This document shows positions 1-6,953 of a DNA stretch of 7,205 nt, one piece after another (position 1 is the stretch's first letter; each line of letters opens with the position of its first letter). Location: positions 1 through 7,205 of the forward strand of contig CAKUHM010000068.1 in NCBI GenBank assembly GCA_934655835.1, read 5' to 3'. The notes below the pieces were generated by a model that had not been told where the DNA came from, did not search any database, and worked only from the letters and a program-made list of their open reading frames with translations. Made by a program: the position numbers and the translations under genes. This stretch comes from an uncultured Collinsella sp. (GTDB taxonomy: Bacteria > Actinomycetota > Coriobacteriia > Coriobacteriales > Coriobacteriaceae).

Positions 1-593
1 TGGGGGCGCGGATTCTGGAGCAGGCCGTCGGCAATGGCGGCGCGGGCGCCCTCAAAGGTCTCCTCACCCGGCTGGAACAGCAGCTTGACGGTAGCGTTGG
101 CATCGACAAGCTCGGCCTCACGGCCTTTAAGCAAACGAGCAGCGCCGAGCAGCGCCGTCGCATGCATATCGTGGCCGCAAGCGTGCATACAGCCATTAGT
201 GGAAGCGAAGGGCTCGCCCGACTCTTCGGTGACAGGCAGGGCATCCATATCGCCGCGGAGCATGATGACCGTGCCGGCCTGCTCGTCCGCGCACGTACCA
301 TTACCCTGAGCGGCAGTTGCCGCGCCGGCGCCGATTAGGCCCACGACACAGGAACCGTCAACGAGCAGGGTATAGGGAATGTCCATCTCGTCCAGGCGTG
401 CCTGAATATAGGCAGATGTCTGCGGGAGGTTGTTGCCGAGCTCGGGGGTCTGATGGAGGTCGTGGCGCCATGCGGCAAGCTCATCGGCAAATGCCTGAGC
501 CTCTGTGACCAGGCCATCGCCGATAGCGGTCTGCGCCACCGCAGTGGTCTGAGGCGCTGGTTGCGGTTGAAAATCGGACAGAGCTGGTGCCAT
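1..593 (-). CDS. M20-family amidohydrolase (M20D-like), N-terminal part
   Basis: This is the first 197 codons of a zinc-type amidohydrolase or peptidase of the M20 family; the gene runs off the left edge. Family members usually have about 380-400 residues, so roughly half is present. Visible family motifs are RHDLHQTPELG (residues 43-53), RGDMDALPVTE (113-123), HACGHDMHA (137-145) and LFQPGEETFEGA (172-183). From family knowledge, Cys139, His141 and Glu177/Glu178 would be metal-site or catalytic residues. Members remove acyl groups from N-acyl amino acids, N-acetyl-diaminopimelate or aminobenzoyl-glutamate, in the cytoplasm; the substrate cannot be told from this half. There is no signal peptide. 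A small Gly/Ala-rich insertion lies at about residues 88-107, just before the RGDMDALP motif. The ATG at 593 is chosen because GGAGG sits six bases upstream. The gene follows the transporter on the same strand but is separated from it by a terminator, so it is probably transcribed on its own. Confidence 0.93.
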   Translation of the reverse strand, partial: MAPALSDFQPQPAPQTTAVAQTAIGDGLVTEAQAFADELAAWRHDLHQTPELGNNLPQTSAYIQARLDEMDIPYTLLVDGSCVVGLIGAGAATAAQGNGTCADEQAGTVIMLRGDMDALPVTEESGEPFASTNGCMHACGHDMHATALLGAARLLKGREAELVDANATVKLLFQPGEETFEGARAAIADGLLQNPRP

Positions 594-599
594 AGATGC

Positions 600-604
600 C
601 CTCC
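600..604 (-). promoter_or_regulatory. Ribosome binding site of the amidohydrolase
   Basis: GGAGG on the minus strand, six bases before the ATG at 593. It fixes the start of the amidohydrolase. Confidence 0.8.
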
Positions 605-623
605 AGTGACGTTTTTGCAGCAA

Positions 624-645
624 GCACTTTGATAGCATAAAGTGC
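624..645. promoter_or_regulatory. Inverted repeat upstream of the amidohydrolase, possible operator
   Basis: A perfect 7-bp inverted repeat, GCACTTT-N8-AAAGTGC (arms 624-630 and 639-645), lies about 30 bases upstream of the amidohydrolase start. A third copy of the half-site (ACTTT on the plus strand, 654-658) lies nearby, so AAAGT/ACTTT occurs three times in 35 bases. The region is AT-rich and sits between the transporter terminator and the amidohydrolase RBS, where the promoter must be. A TATGCT-like -10 overlaps the repeat, but no convincing -35 was found. It may be a repressor site or only a small transcript hairpin. Confidence 0.35.
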
Positions 646-670
646 AAGGTACTACTTTAAGGGCGATGCA

Positions 671-697
671 TAAAAAATGCCGCCCCAGAAGGGCGGC
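671..697 (-). terminator. Intrinsic terminator of the DMT transporter gene
   Basis: Read on the minus strand: GCCGCCC, a five-base loop, GGGCGGC, then A and six T residues. The perfect 7-bp GC-only stem (arms 679-685 and 691-697) starts 12 bases past the transporter stop codon. The U-tract maps to 672-677. It separates the transporter from the amidohydrolase. Confidence 0.92.
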
Positions 698-709
698 GCA
701 ACAAGTTGT

Positions 710-1690
710 TTACAATTGCGGGCGCGGCTTTCGGCGCAAGAAATCGAAGTGCGTCTCGCTCAAGATAATCGATAGGAAGATGAGCGCAAAGCCGGCGAGC
801 AAGCGCGAGGTGAGCGCCTCTCCCATCAACAGCACCGAGAACAGCACGCCCGAGGGCGACTCCATCGAGAGAAGCAGCGAGCCCGTCGAGGCCGGGACAT
901 GTGCCAGACCGACATTTTGGATGAGCAGCGCCACGCACGTACAGCCCACCGAGAGGAAGGCCATCACGGCGGTAAAGCTCGGCGTCCATGCGGAGAGGGG
1001 CGCCTGGGTCTCAAACAGCAGCGACGTGATCAGACTCAAAACGCCATTGCCCACAAACATCCAAAACGTGATGACGTTGATATCCATCTTACGGCCGTAC
1101 TTGGCAGTCACGGCCATCTGAATCGCGAAGAAGATCGCACCGCCCAGCGTAATGGCATCGCCGATATTGAACTCGACGCTATCGAGTGCCACCAAGCCAA
1201 TACCCGCCAGACACAGCAGCGCCGCGCCCAAGTTATAGCGAGTGAGCTTTTCGCCGCTCAAGAAGTAGCTCGCAAACGGAACGAGGATGCAATACGTACC
1301 GGTCAAAAAAGCACTCTTGCCCGCCGTGGTCTGCGCCAAGCCAATCGTCTGCAAACCGTAAGCGCCCCACATCAACGCGCCCATGCCAAGCCCGACGATC
1401 AAGTTGCGGGCATTGAAATGCGCGATGATGCGCTTGTGGAAGATGGCGAACATGACCAGCGAAGCCGGAAGGAAGCGAACGTAGAGCAGCTCAAACACCG
1501 GAATGGTATCGAGCGCATCCTTCATGGTCGTAAAGGAATAGCCCCAGATGACCGCCACCGAAAGCAGCAAGACCTTCCAGAACAGCGGCGATCGCGCTCC
1601 GGCTCCACGGGAGGCACCGGCACCCAAATCCTCGCGGGCCACAGGGCTATCGGGCATCTTTTCGATTTCATCAACGGCATATTGGGGCAT
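710..1690 (-). CDS. EamA/DMT-superfamily membrane transporter
   Basis: A 326-residue inner-membrane protein with the layout of the drug/metabolite transporter superfamily: two EamA repeats of five helices each, roughly residues 38-168 and 176-312. Helices are visible at about 38-56, 66-84, 96-114, 126-144, 153-169, 178-196, 206-225, 240-258, 268-288 and 295-311. The WGYSFTTMKDAL segment in helix 1, the FLTGTYCILVPFASYFLSGEKLT segment near the end of repeat 1 and the matching LLSMESPSGVLFSVLLMGEALT segment in repeat 2 are typical of the family. The first 34 residues form a hydrophilic cytoplasmic leader, and the basic tail RRKPRPQL also suggests a cytoplasmic end. Relatives export or import amino acids, nucleosides or other small metabolites; the substrate cannot be inferred here. 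The ATG at 1690 is preceded by GAGG at seven bases' spacing. The gene lies between two terminators and is probably monocistronic. Confidence 0.93.
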   Translation of the reverse strand: MPQYAVDEIEKMPDSPVAREDLGAGASRGAGARSPLFWKVLLLSVAVIWGYSFTTMKDALDTIPVFELLYVRFLPASLVMFAIFHKRIIAHFNARNLIVGLGMGALMWGAYGLQTIGLAQTTAGKSAFLTGTYCILVPFASYFLSGEKLTRYNLGAALLCLAGIGLVALDSVEFNIGDAITLGGAIFFAIQMAVTAKYGRKMDINVITFWMFVGNGVLSLITSLLFETQAPLSAWTPSFTAVMAFLSVGCTCVALLIQNVGLAHVPASTGSLLLSMESPSGVLFSVLLMGEALTSRLLAGFALIFLSIILSETHFDFLRRKPRPQL

Positions 1691-1697
1691 AGGGCAT

Positions 1698-1701
1698 CCT
1701 C
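1698..1701 (-). promoter_or_regulatory. Ribosome binding site of the DMT transporter
   Basis: GAGG on the minus strand, seven bases before the ATG at 1690. A second ATG lies between them but is out of frame, so the start is well determined. Confidence 0.7.
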
Positions 1702-1725
1702 GCGCTCAGTCTGGGCGTGGTGTCC

Positions 1726-1745
1726 GCACGCGCATGGCCGCGTGC
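1726..1745 (-). promoter_or_regulatory. GC-rich hairpin in the transporter leader
   Basis: A perfect 7-bp inverted repeat, GCACGCG-N6-CGCGTGC, lies 36 bases upstream of the transporter start and just downstream of the preceding operon's terminator. It could be a leader hairpin or a protein-binding site. It has no T-run after it, so it is not a terminator in the minus direction. A TTGACC that could serve as a -35 lies next to the preceding T-tract, but no matching -10 was found. Confidence 0.35.
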
Positions 1746-1757
1746 CGCCTCATGGTC

Positions 1758-1794
1758 AAATAAAAACAGGGCGCACCGGACCCCCGGCACGCCC
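1758..1794 (-). terminator. Intrinsic terminator of the YhgE/Pip operon
   Basis: Read on the minus strand: an 11-bp stem, GGGCGTGCCGG with CCGGTGCGCCC (two G-U pairs), a four-base loop, then TGTTTTTATTT. It lies about 100 bases beyond the stop codon of the second YhgE/Pip gene and before the transporter gene, so it ends the operon. Confidence 0.92.
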
Positions 1795-1910
1795 CGCTAC
1801 TGTAGCAACAACCAAGCAGCCCGTGCAATTCACTACGCTAAAGCATCGAGCAGGAAGACATCGATGTTCCTACAACGCCACGTTGTTGTACTAAATCAAC
1901 TTGGTTGATT
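1795..1910 (-). other. Structured 3' end and untranslated tail of the YhgE/Pip operon
   Basis: Between the stop codon at 1891-1893 and the terminator lie about 96 untranslated bases. A hairpin with 7-bp arms AATCAAC/GTTGATT (1894-1900 and 1904-1910) covers the last codons of the second YhgE/Pip gene. A second short stem, TACAAC/GTTGTA (1871-1890), follows the stop at once. A bulged palindrome around ACATCGATGT lies near 1851-1870. None is followed by a T-run, and no open reading frame of note lies here. Confidence 0.4.
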
Positions 1911-4080
1911 CTAGCTTTTCGATGATCCAATCGTTGGCTTTGATGACTGGGCGGCGGAAGACGATGCCCAGGGCGAGCGACGGGATCAGGTAGCTCGCCA
2001 AGATGCCCAGCTCAACCCAATACTCCATATGGTAGGCACCGGCCATGGCGGCGTGCATGGCGTTGATGCCGTGGGTGAACGGCAGGAACGGATAGATCGC
2101 CTGGAACACAGGGCCGGTCATCTCGATGGGGAACGTACCGCCCGAGCCGCCGACCTGCATGACCAGCAGCACGACGGCGAGAGCCTTTCCGATATCTCCA
2201 AACGACACCGTGAGCGTGTAGACAATATTGGAGAACACGAGACTCGCGACCCAGCCTGCCAGAACAAACTGCAGGGGGTTGTCGCACTGGATGCCAAAGA
2301 ACAGGATGTCGCCCGCGCACACGAGTGTCGCCTGCAGCAGGGCCAAGCCGCCAAAGAACAGGTAACGGCCCAGATAGATCTCGTGCAGACGCACGGGAAT
2401 GAGTTCGTTGATGAGCTCGTCATTGACCGAAACCTTCATCATGGCAGCCAACACGATCGAGCCGACCCACAGCGACAGAATCGTATAGAACGGTGCCATG
2501 GCCGAGCCGTAGTTGCGGATCGGATAGACCGGCTTGCGGTCGAGCGAGACGGGGCCCGAAAGCGATACGGCAAGACCCTCGGGATCGTTGCCAATCATCG
2601 TCTTGATCGTGGCAAGATCGTCCGACATCAGGGCGCCGTCGAGCTCGGACTTGAAGGCACTGATCTTATCGGATGCCTCGCCCAGCTGATCGGAAGCCTT
2701 GTTGACCAGCTTAGCGGCCTTGGAAAGGCCCTTCGCGAGCGAACCGGAAGCGTCGGTCAGACCGCTCACGGCGCTATCCAAGTCACCCGAGATACCGTTC
2801 AGCGAATCCAAAACGCCCGAAATGGTCTTCTTGAGTTCCTTGGCCTTGACCGAGAACGTGGAATCGTAATCGATCTTGGCACCCGAGATACCCGCCTTGG
2901 CATCGGCGATTGCCTGGTCGGTTTCGGCGCGAACGTCATTGACCTTTGCCATGCTGTCCGTGAGCGATGTCGCGATGCTCGTCAGCTCCTTGGCATTGTT
3001 GCGATACTCCGCCGCGATTTTGCCCAGCTCTGCAGCCGCGTCCTCAAGCCCCGCCTTGAGCTTGTCGTTGCTCACCTGATCGGCAAGATTGCGGAGCTTA
3101 TCCGCCGCGGCGTCGATCTCGTCGGCACGCGCATTGAGCGACGCTGCGCCGTCGTTGAGCTGGGACACCGTCAGGTCAACATGCTGGTTCGCAGCATCAA
3201 AGGCCTTTGCGAGCTCGGTGGATACGTTGTCGAACGACCCGGCACTCCCATCAATCGCGGCATCGATCGCGTCGCTGGCGGCCTTGAGCGCTTGCTCGGA
3301 ATCAACGATGCCGCTTTCGGCATGCTCCATCAGCTGCTTCACCGATGCCTCGGTCGTACCGGTCTGCTTGAGCAAACCACCCGCCGACGTCAGCGAATCC
3401 GACGTTGAATTCAAAATGCCCGCGAGCGACCCTGCGCTGGCCTGAATGTCCTGTAGATCCTCGACTGAATCGCCGAGTGTCGAAGACAGGTTGGCGATAA
3501 AGTTGCTGATCTCGTCGGTGCTCATGTAGTCGAGCAAGCTAGACACCGTTTTAAGTCCGATGGACGTGATGGTCTCGGTAAAGGTCTCGTTGACCTGACT
3601 CTGAACGGCACTCGAACCCTTTTCGGTCACGATCTGGGCGATGGCGTTGGCCTTCTGGTTCTCATAGAACTCAATGTCTGCGTGCTTCACGTCGGTCGAG
3701 AAAAGCGTCATCATATCGGCGCTAAAGCTCTTGGGGATAACGACTGCCGCATAGTAGGCGCCCGACTTGACGCCCTCGATGGCCTTGTCGCGATCGTTGA
3801 GCACAACCCAGTCAAAGTTCTCGTTGCCGCGCAGGCTCGCGGTCACGTTTTCGCCCACGTTGATCTCGACGGGGATCAGGTCGCTCTCGTAGCCTTCATC
3901 GGTATTGACCACGGCAATCTTGAGGTTGCCGGTGTTGCCATACGGGTCCCAGCTGCCGGTGATGTTAAACCACGCGTACAGGCACGGCACAATGATCAGG
4001 CCCATCACGACAATCATGCCGATCACAGAGTGAGACACGTTTTGAACGTCGCGCTTAAACAGGTGCAGGATGTTCTTCAT
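1891..4080 (-). CDS. YhgE/Pip-family membrane protein, second of a coupled pair
   Basis: A 729-residue protein with the full YhgE/Pip layout (phage infection protein family, ABC-2 permease fold). A short cytoplasmic start with KRDV is followed by membrane helix 1 (about 19-39) and the family signature YAWFNITGSWDPYGNT (35-50). An outer globular part (to about 170), including YYAAVVIPKSFS (109-120), leads into a long helical, Ser/Ala/Asp-rich region (about 195-480). The C-terminal bundle has helices near 529-549, 572-596, 602-624, 631-643 and 687-708, with the conserved GGTFPIEMTGPVFQ...PFLPFTHGIN segment (647-673). Known relatives are Lactococcus Pip and Bacillus YueB, which are phage receptors, and EsaA of type VII secretion; the cellular role of simple YhgE proteins is not settled. 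The outer region has no cysteine. Its ATG directly follows the TAA of the upstream gene, with a full AGGAGGTGA ribosome site. The family call is firm; function is open. Confidence 0.95.
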   Translation of the reverse strand: MKNILHLFKRDVQNVSHSVIGMIVVMGLIIVPCLYAWFNITGSWDPYGNTGNLKIAVVNTDEGYESDLIPVEINVGENVTASLRGNENFDWVVLNDRDKAIEGVKSGAYYAAVVIPKSFSADMMTLFSTDVKHADIEFYENQKANAIAQIVTEKGSSAVQSQVNETFTETITSIGLKTVSSLLDYMSTDEISNFIANLSSTLGDSVEDLQDIQASAGSLAGILNSTSDSLTSAGGLLKQTGTTEASVKQLMEHAESGIVDSEQALKAASDAIDAAIDGSAGSFDNVSTELAKAFDAANQHVDLTVSQLNDGAASLNARADEIDAAADKLRNLADQVSNDKLKAGLEDAAAELGKIAAEYRNNAKELTSIATSLTDSMAKVNDVRAETDQAIADAKAGISGAKIDYDSTFSVKAKELKKTISGVLDSLNGISGDLDSAVSGLTDASGSLAKGLSKAAKLVNKASDQLGEASDKISAFKSELDGALMSDDLATIKTMIGNDPEGLAVSLSGPVSLDRKPVYPIRNYGSAMAPFYTILSLWVGSIVLAAMMKVSVNDELINELIPVRLHEIYLGRYLFFGGLALLQATLVCAGDILFFGIQCDNPLQFVLAGWVASLVFSNIVYTLTVSFGDIGKALAVVLLVMQVGGSGGTFPIEMTGPVFQAIYPFLPFTHGINAMHAAMAGAYHMEYWVELGILASYLIPSLALGIVFRRPVIKANDWIIEKLESTKLI

Positions 4081-6861
4081 TTATGCCTCACCTCCTTTGG
4101 AGTGCTTGCCAAGCGGAGCGCTGTCCTCGTTCATCACAAACGTGTCGTCCCCGTTCTCGGGAACATGGTGCGCATCGAAATGAGTGGGCTGGTCGGCAGC
4201 CTGAGGCTTGGACGTTGAGCTCTGCTCGCTGGTGTTGAGGCCAAACATGCGTCGAGCGGCCGGGATGGCAGCCGTGTGCTCGCGCATCTCGCGGCGCAGG
4301 TCCTCGTCCGAGAGTGCCGAGATGCGCATCTGAACATTCAGGCTCGCGCGAATGTACTCGATATTGATGAGCCAGCCACAGATGGCGATAACCGAAATGA
4401 TCCAGATGACAAGCAGAATAATCTTGCCGTTATTGTCGATATCGAGAACCGTCGACAACACGAAGAGCAAGATTTGCACGCCCACCACGGCGGCAAAGCC
4501 ACCCTTGATGTAGTACGGATAGCGATGCTCGAAGGTCACGGCGCGCTGGAGGACTTCGCGACGGTACGAATCGGAATCGAGCATGACGCGCATGGCCGTA
4601 CGCAGCGAATAACGCTGACGAGGCAGGTCGTTGGATTCGCAGATCATCATGCCCGTCGTGGAGAGTTCCTTATCGAAGAGCAGGTTGAGGTTGAGCAGCA
4701 ACGGACGCAGCTGCAGGCCGATAAAGAGCGCGATGATCAGGAACACACCCAGGATGCACAGGTTAAAGAGGTAATTAAACGAGTACATGCCGCCGACGGT
4801 CTCGCGCAGCAGGTTAATGCCATAGGTAAAGGGCAGCAGCGGATGGAGCCATTGGAAGAAGCCGGGCATCATCTCGATGGGGTACATGCCCGACGAGCCA
4901 GGAATCTGCACGATGACGAGAATGACGCCGATCGCTTTGCCGATATGCTTAAACGTGGTGGACAGCGCATAGATGATGTTGACATACGTTAACGAGATGG
5001 CGATGCCGCCCAGCACAAATAGCAATGGGTTGACGCACTGCACGCCGATAATCAGGTCGCCCACCGTCACGATAATGGCCTGGAATGCGCCCAGGATTAC
5101 CAGCAGCAGCCAACGGCCAAAGTAGCCCTGACGAGCGGTAAAGGTGCCGATGCCCTCGCGATCGACTTCGAGCTTGTAGATGGCGATGAGCACGTAGCCG
5201 CCCACCCAAAGCGCCAGGTTGGTGTAGAACGGAGCGATGCCCGAGCCAAAGCTCTTGACCGGATAGATTGCCTTGGACGTCAGCTCAACCGGAGACGCCA
5301 TGAAATCTGCCACGTCATTGACGTCGACATTCATCAGGTCGGCCAGCTCGCCCATGGACTCGGACGTTTGAAGTGCCGCGATATCGTTGGCAGCGGTTGC
5401 AAGCTTGTCTTGAACCTTGGCAAGTGAGGCATCGGTCTGGGAGAGCGTGGTCTTTGCCTGTTTGAGGGTAGCATCGAGTTGCGACAGCGTGCCGCGCGCA
5501 TTTGCAATCGTGGGGGTAAGCCCCGACACGATACCGGTCAGGTCGCCTGAAACGGCGGCAAAGGAATCAAGCGCGCTCGAAGCCTTCGGCAGCGCGTTTT
5601 GGCCCAGATCCGTCTGGGCCTGGCCAATGTTGGTCGCGCCGGTTTGAATCGCATTGTCGATAGCATCGCTGGCACCCGAAACGGCCGAGGCGTCATTCGC
5701 AATAGCGCTTGACTGCGCAGAGAGATTGTCTTTAACGGCCCGAAGGCTCTCGTTTTGTCCTCGTAGCGTGTCGATCGTCGACGCGATCAGCGCGTTAATC
5801 TCATCCGAACCCGTCGGCGCGCTGTCAGCAAGTTCCTGCAGCTTATCGATAAGAGCCTTGTTGTGGTCAATCGTCGTCTGAAGCGACTCGAGCGAGTTGT
5901 CGATACGAGTGGTCGTTGACGTCAGGGCGCCCGTCATCTTTCCGACGGCGGCGTTTGCAGACGCCGACGTCTTGGTCAGCGCGAGGCTGCCCTCAGAGAG
6001 CGCCTTCGAAAGCGAGGTGATGGACTTGCCCGCCGTGGTGCGAGCCTCGCCCAACAAGTCATTTCCCTGAGAAATCGCCTGTGTAAGCGAAGGCGTCTGT
6101 CCCTGCAAGCCGGCAAGTGCCACGTCAGCAGAAGCGATGGCACCGCTCGTCTTATCGATGGCGGTATTCATGTCGCCGATGGAGTCACGCACTTCGCTCA
6201 GGGTTTCGGACGCCTCGGACACCGAGCTCGTCAGCGAATCCTGCGTCTGAGTCGCCTTGTCCTTTAGATCGATACCCGCATCTTTCGCAATGCCGGCTAC
6301 GGTCTCACCCACCGTGGAGACAAACTCCGCGTTAATCTGCTCCTCAATAGTATTGGCACCGGTATCGGTGACCTTAGGCGCAATGGCGCTCTTTTTCTCG
6401 TTGACGTAGTACGTGAGCTTGGGCTGATGGTAATTGCCGTCGAGCATCGATACGAGATTGTCGGAGAAATTCTTGGGGATCACGATGGCAGCGTAATACT
6501 CGCCGCTCTCGACGCCCTCCTTGGCATCGGCGGCCGAGTCGACGAAGGTCCAGCCCAGCTGATCGTTCTCTTTGAGCTGGTCGACCACTTTATCGCCTGC
6601 ATTGAGCTCGCCCACCAGGTCATTCTGGGTGCCCTGATCGTTGTTGGCGATGGCGATTTTAATGCCCTGGGTATTTCCGTACGGATCCCAGTTGGCAACG
6701 ATGTTGTACCAGGCATATAGCGAGGGAATGACGCACACGCCCAGGGTAACCACCAGGGCGACGGGGTTCACGAGCAATCGCTTGATGTCGCGTTTAAAGA
6801 TCGCAAAGGACACCTTTGCATCGGATAGTTTGCTGCCGAGACTCACGCTTGGACCATCCAT
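4081..6861 (-). CDS. YhgE/Pip-family membrane protein with C-terminal extension, first of a coupled pair
   Basis: A 926-residue membrane protein of the YhgE/Pip family. Cytoplasmic FKRDIKRLLVNP (22-33) leads into helix 1 (about 33-53), then the signature YAWYNIVANWDPYGNT (49-64), an outer domain with EYYAAIVIPKNFS (121-133), and a long helical region rich in Ser, Ala, Thr and Asp (about 195-500). The ABC-2-like bundle begins at APFYTNLALWVGG (543-555), with helices near 543-562, 583-606, 612-634, 641-658 and 698-718. The family segment GMYPIEMMPGFFQ...LLPFTYGIN is at 658-683. Unlike its partner it continues about 205 residues further: an amphipathic stretch (724-782), two more helices (about 786-806 and 813-834) and a hydrophilic tail (about 845-926) with a His/Asp-containing part. 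The outer region has no cysteine. The start at 6861 is the furthest upstream ATG and has only a poor AGG next to it; GTG codons at residues 6 and 17 are alternatives. Substrate and partner are unknown. Confidence 0.94.
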   Translation of the reverse strand: MDGPSVSLGSKLSDAKVSFAIFKRDIKRLLVNPVALVVTLGVCVIPSLYAWYNIVANWDPYGNTQGIKIAIANNDQGTQNDLVGELNAGDKVVDQLKENDQLGWTFVDSAADAKEGVESGEYYAAIVIPKNFSDNLVSMLDGNYHQPKLTYYVNEKKSAIAPKVTDTGANTIEEQINAEFVSTVGETVAGIAKDAGIDLKDKATQTQDSLTSSVSEASETLSEVRDSIGDMNTAIDKTSGAIASADVALAGLQGQTPSLTQAISQGNDLLGEARTTAGKSITSLSKALSEGSLALTKTSASANAAVGKMTGALTSTTTRIDNSLESLQTTIDHNKALIDKLQELADSAPTGSDEINALIASTIDTLRGQNESLRAVKDNLSAQSSAIANDASAVSGASDAIDNAIQTGATNIGQAQTDLGQNALPKASSALDSFAAVSGDLTGIVSGLTPTIANARGTLSQLDATLKQAKTTLSQTDASLAKVQDKLATAANDIAALQTSESMGELADLMNVDVNDVADFMASPVELTSKAIYPVKSFGSGIAPFYTNLALWVGGYVLIAIYKLEVDREGIGTFTARQGYFGRWLLLVILGAFQAIIVTVGDLIIGVQCVNPLLFVLGGIAISLTYVNIIYALSTTFKHIGKAIGVILVIVQIPGSSGMYPIEMMPGFFQWLHPLLPFTYGINLLRETVGGMYSFNYLFNLCILGVFLIIALFIGLQLRPLLLNLNLLFDKELSTTGMMICESNDLPRQRYSLRTAMRVMLDSDSYRREVLQRAVTFEHRYPYYIKGGFAAVVGVQILLFVLSTVLDIDNNGKIILLVIWIISVIAICGWLINIEYIRASLNVQMRISALSDEDLRREMREHTAAIPAARRMFGLNTSEQSSTSKPQAADQPTHFDAHHVPENGDDTFVMNEDSAPLGKHSKGGEA
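4088..4098 (-). promoter_or_regulatory. Very strong ribosome binding site inside the upstream coding end
   Basis: Minus-strand AAAGGAGGTGA matches the anti-Shine-Dalgarno end of 16S rRNA over nine bases (AGGAGGTGA). The AGGAGG core ends ten bases before the ATG at 4080. It encodes the C-terminal Lys-Gly-Gly-Glu of the first YhgE/Pip protein, so both genes share this sequence. Confidence 0.88.
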
Positions 6862-6892
6862 CCTGTCGTTGAATCAAATCGTACTATCAAAA

Positions 6893-6934
6893 ACCATTGT
6901 ACGTAGGCGCTTTAGCGTCTCAAAACACAATGGT
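6893..6934 (-). promoter_or_regulatory. Nested hairpin in the leader of the YhgE/Pip operon
   Basis: Outer arms ACCATTGT (6893-6900) and ACAATGGT (6927-6934) pair perfectly over 8 bp. Inside, AGGCGCT (6905-6911) and AGCGTCT (6914-6920) form a second 7-bp stem with one G-U pair. Read toward the gene (minus strand), the outer arm runs straight into five T residues (6889-6893). It lies 30-75 bases upstream of the first YhgE/Pip gene. It could be an attenuator-like leader hairpin, or the outer arms could be a protein-binding palindrome. Confidence 0.45.
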
Positions 6935-6953
6935 ATTGAGTTTTGCGGGTAGC

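Noticed and set aside
700..710. AACAA-G-TTGTT palindrome at the transporter stop codon
   Set aside because: Too short and too close to the strong terminator to be given a separate role.
1709..1756. Short Arg-rich reading frame (ATG AGG CGG CAC ...) ending TGA just before the transporter RBS, as a leader peptide
   Set aside because: No Shine-Dalgarno precedes it, it begins next to the upstream terminator's T-tract, and a run of about 15 codons is expected by chance.
899..1894. 331-codon open frame on the plus strand opposite the DMT transporter
   Set aside because: Low-complexity Arg/His/Gln-rich translation crossing two gene boundaries and a terminator; a shadow of the real minus-strand gene.
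2029..3408. 459-codon open frame on the plus strand, antisense to the second YhgE/Pip gene
   Set aside because: It lies wholly opposite a well-supported gene, its translation is Arg/Leu/His-rich with no recognisable domain, and long antisense frames are expected from the GC-biased codon use.
4276..4992. 238-codon open frame on the plus strand
   Set aside because: Antisense to the first YhgE/Pip gene, no RBS or recognisable fold; composition is that of a reverse-strand shadow.
1891..6861. Type VII secretion locus, because EsaA is a YhgE/Pip relative
   Set aside because: No WXG100 protein, EssC-like ATPase, EssB or EsaB is seen, and the neighbours are a metabolite transporter and an amidohydrolase. 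Family membership alone does not support it.
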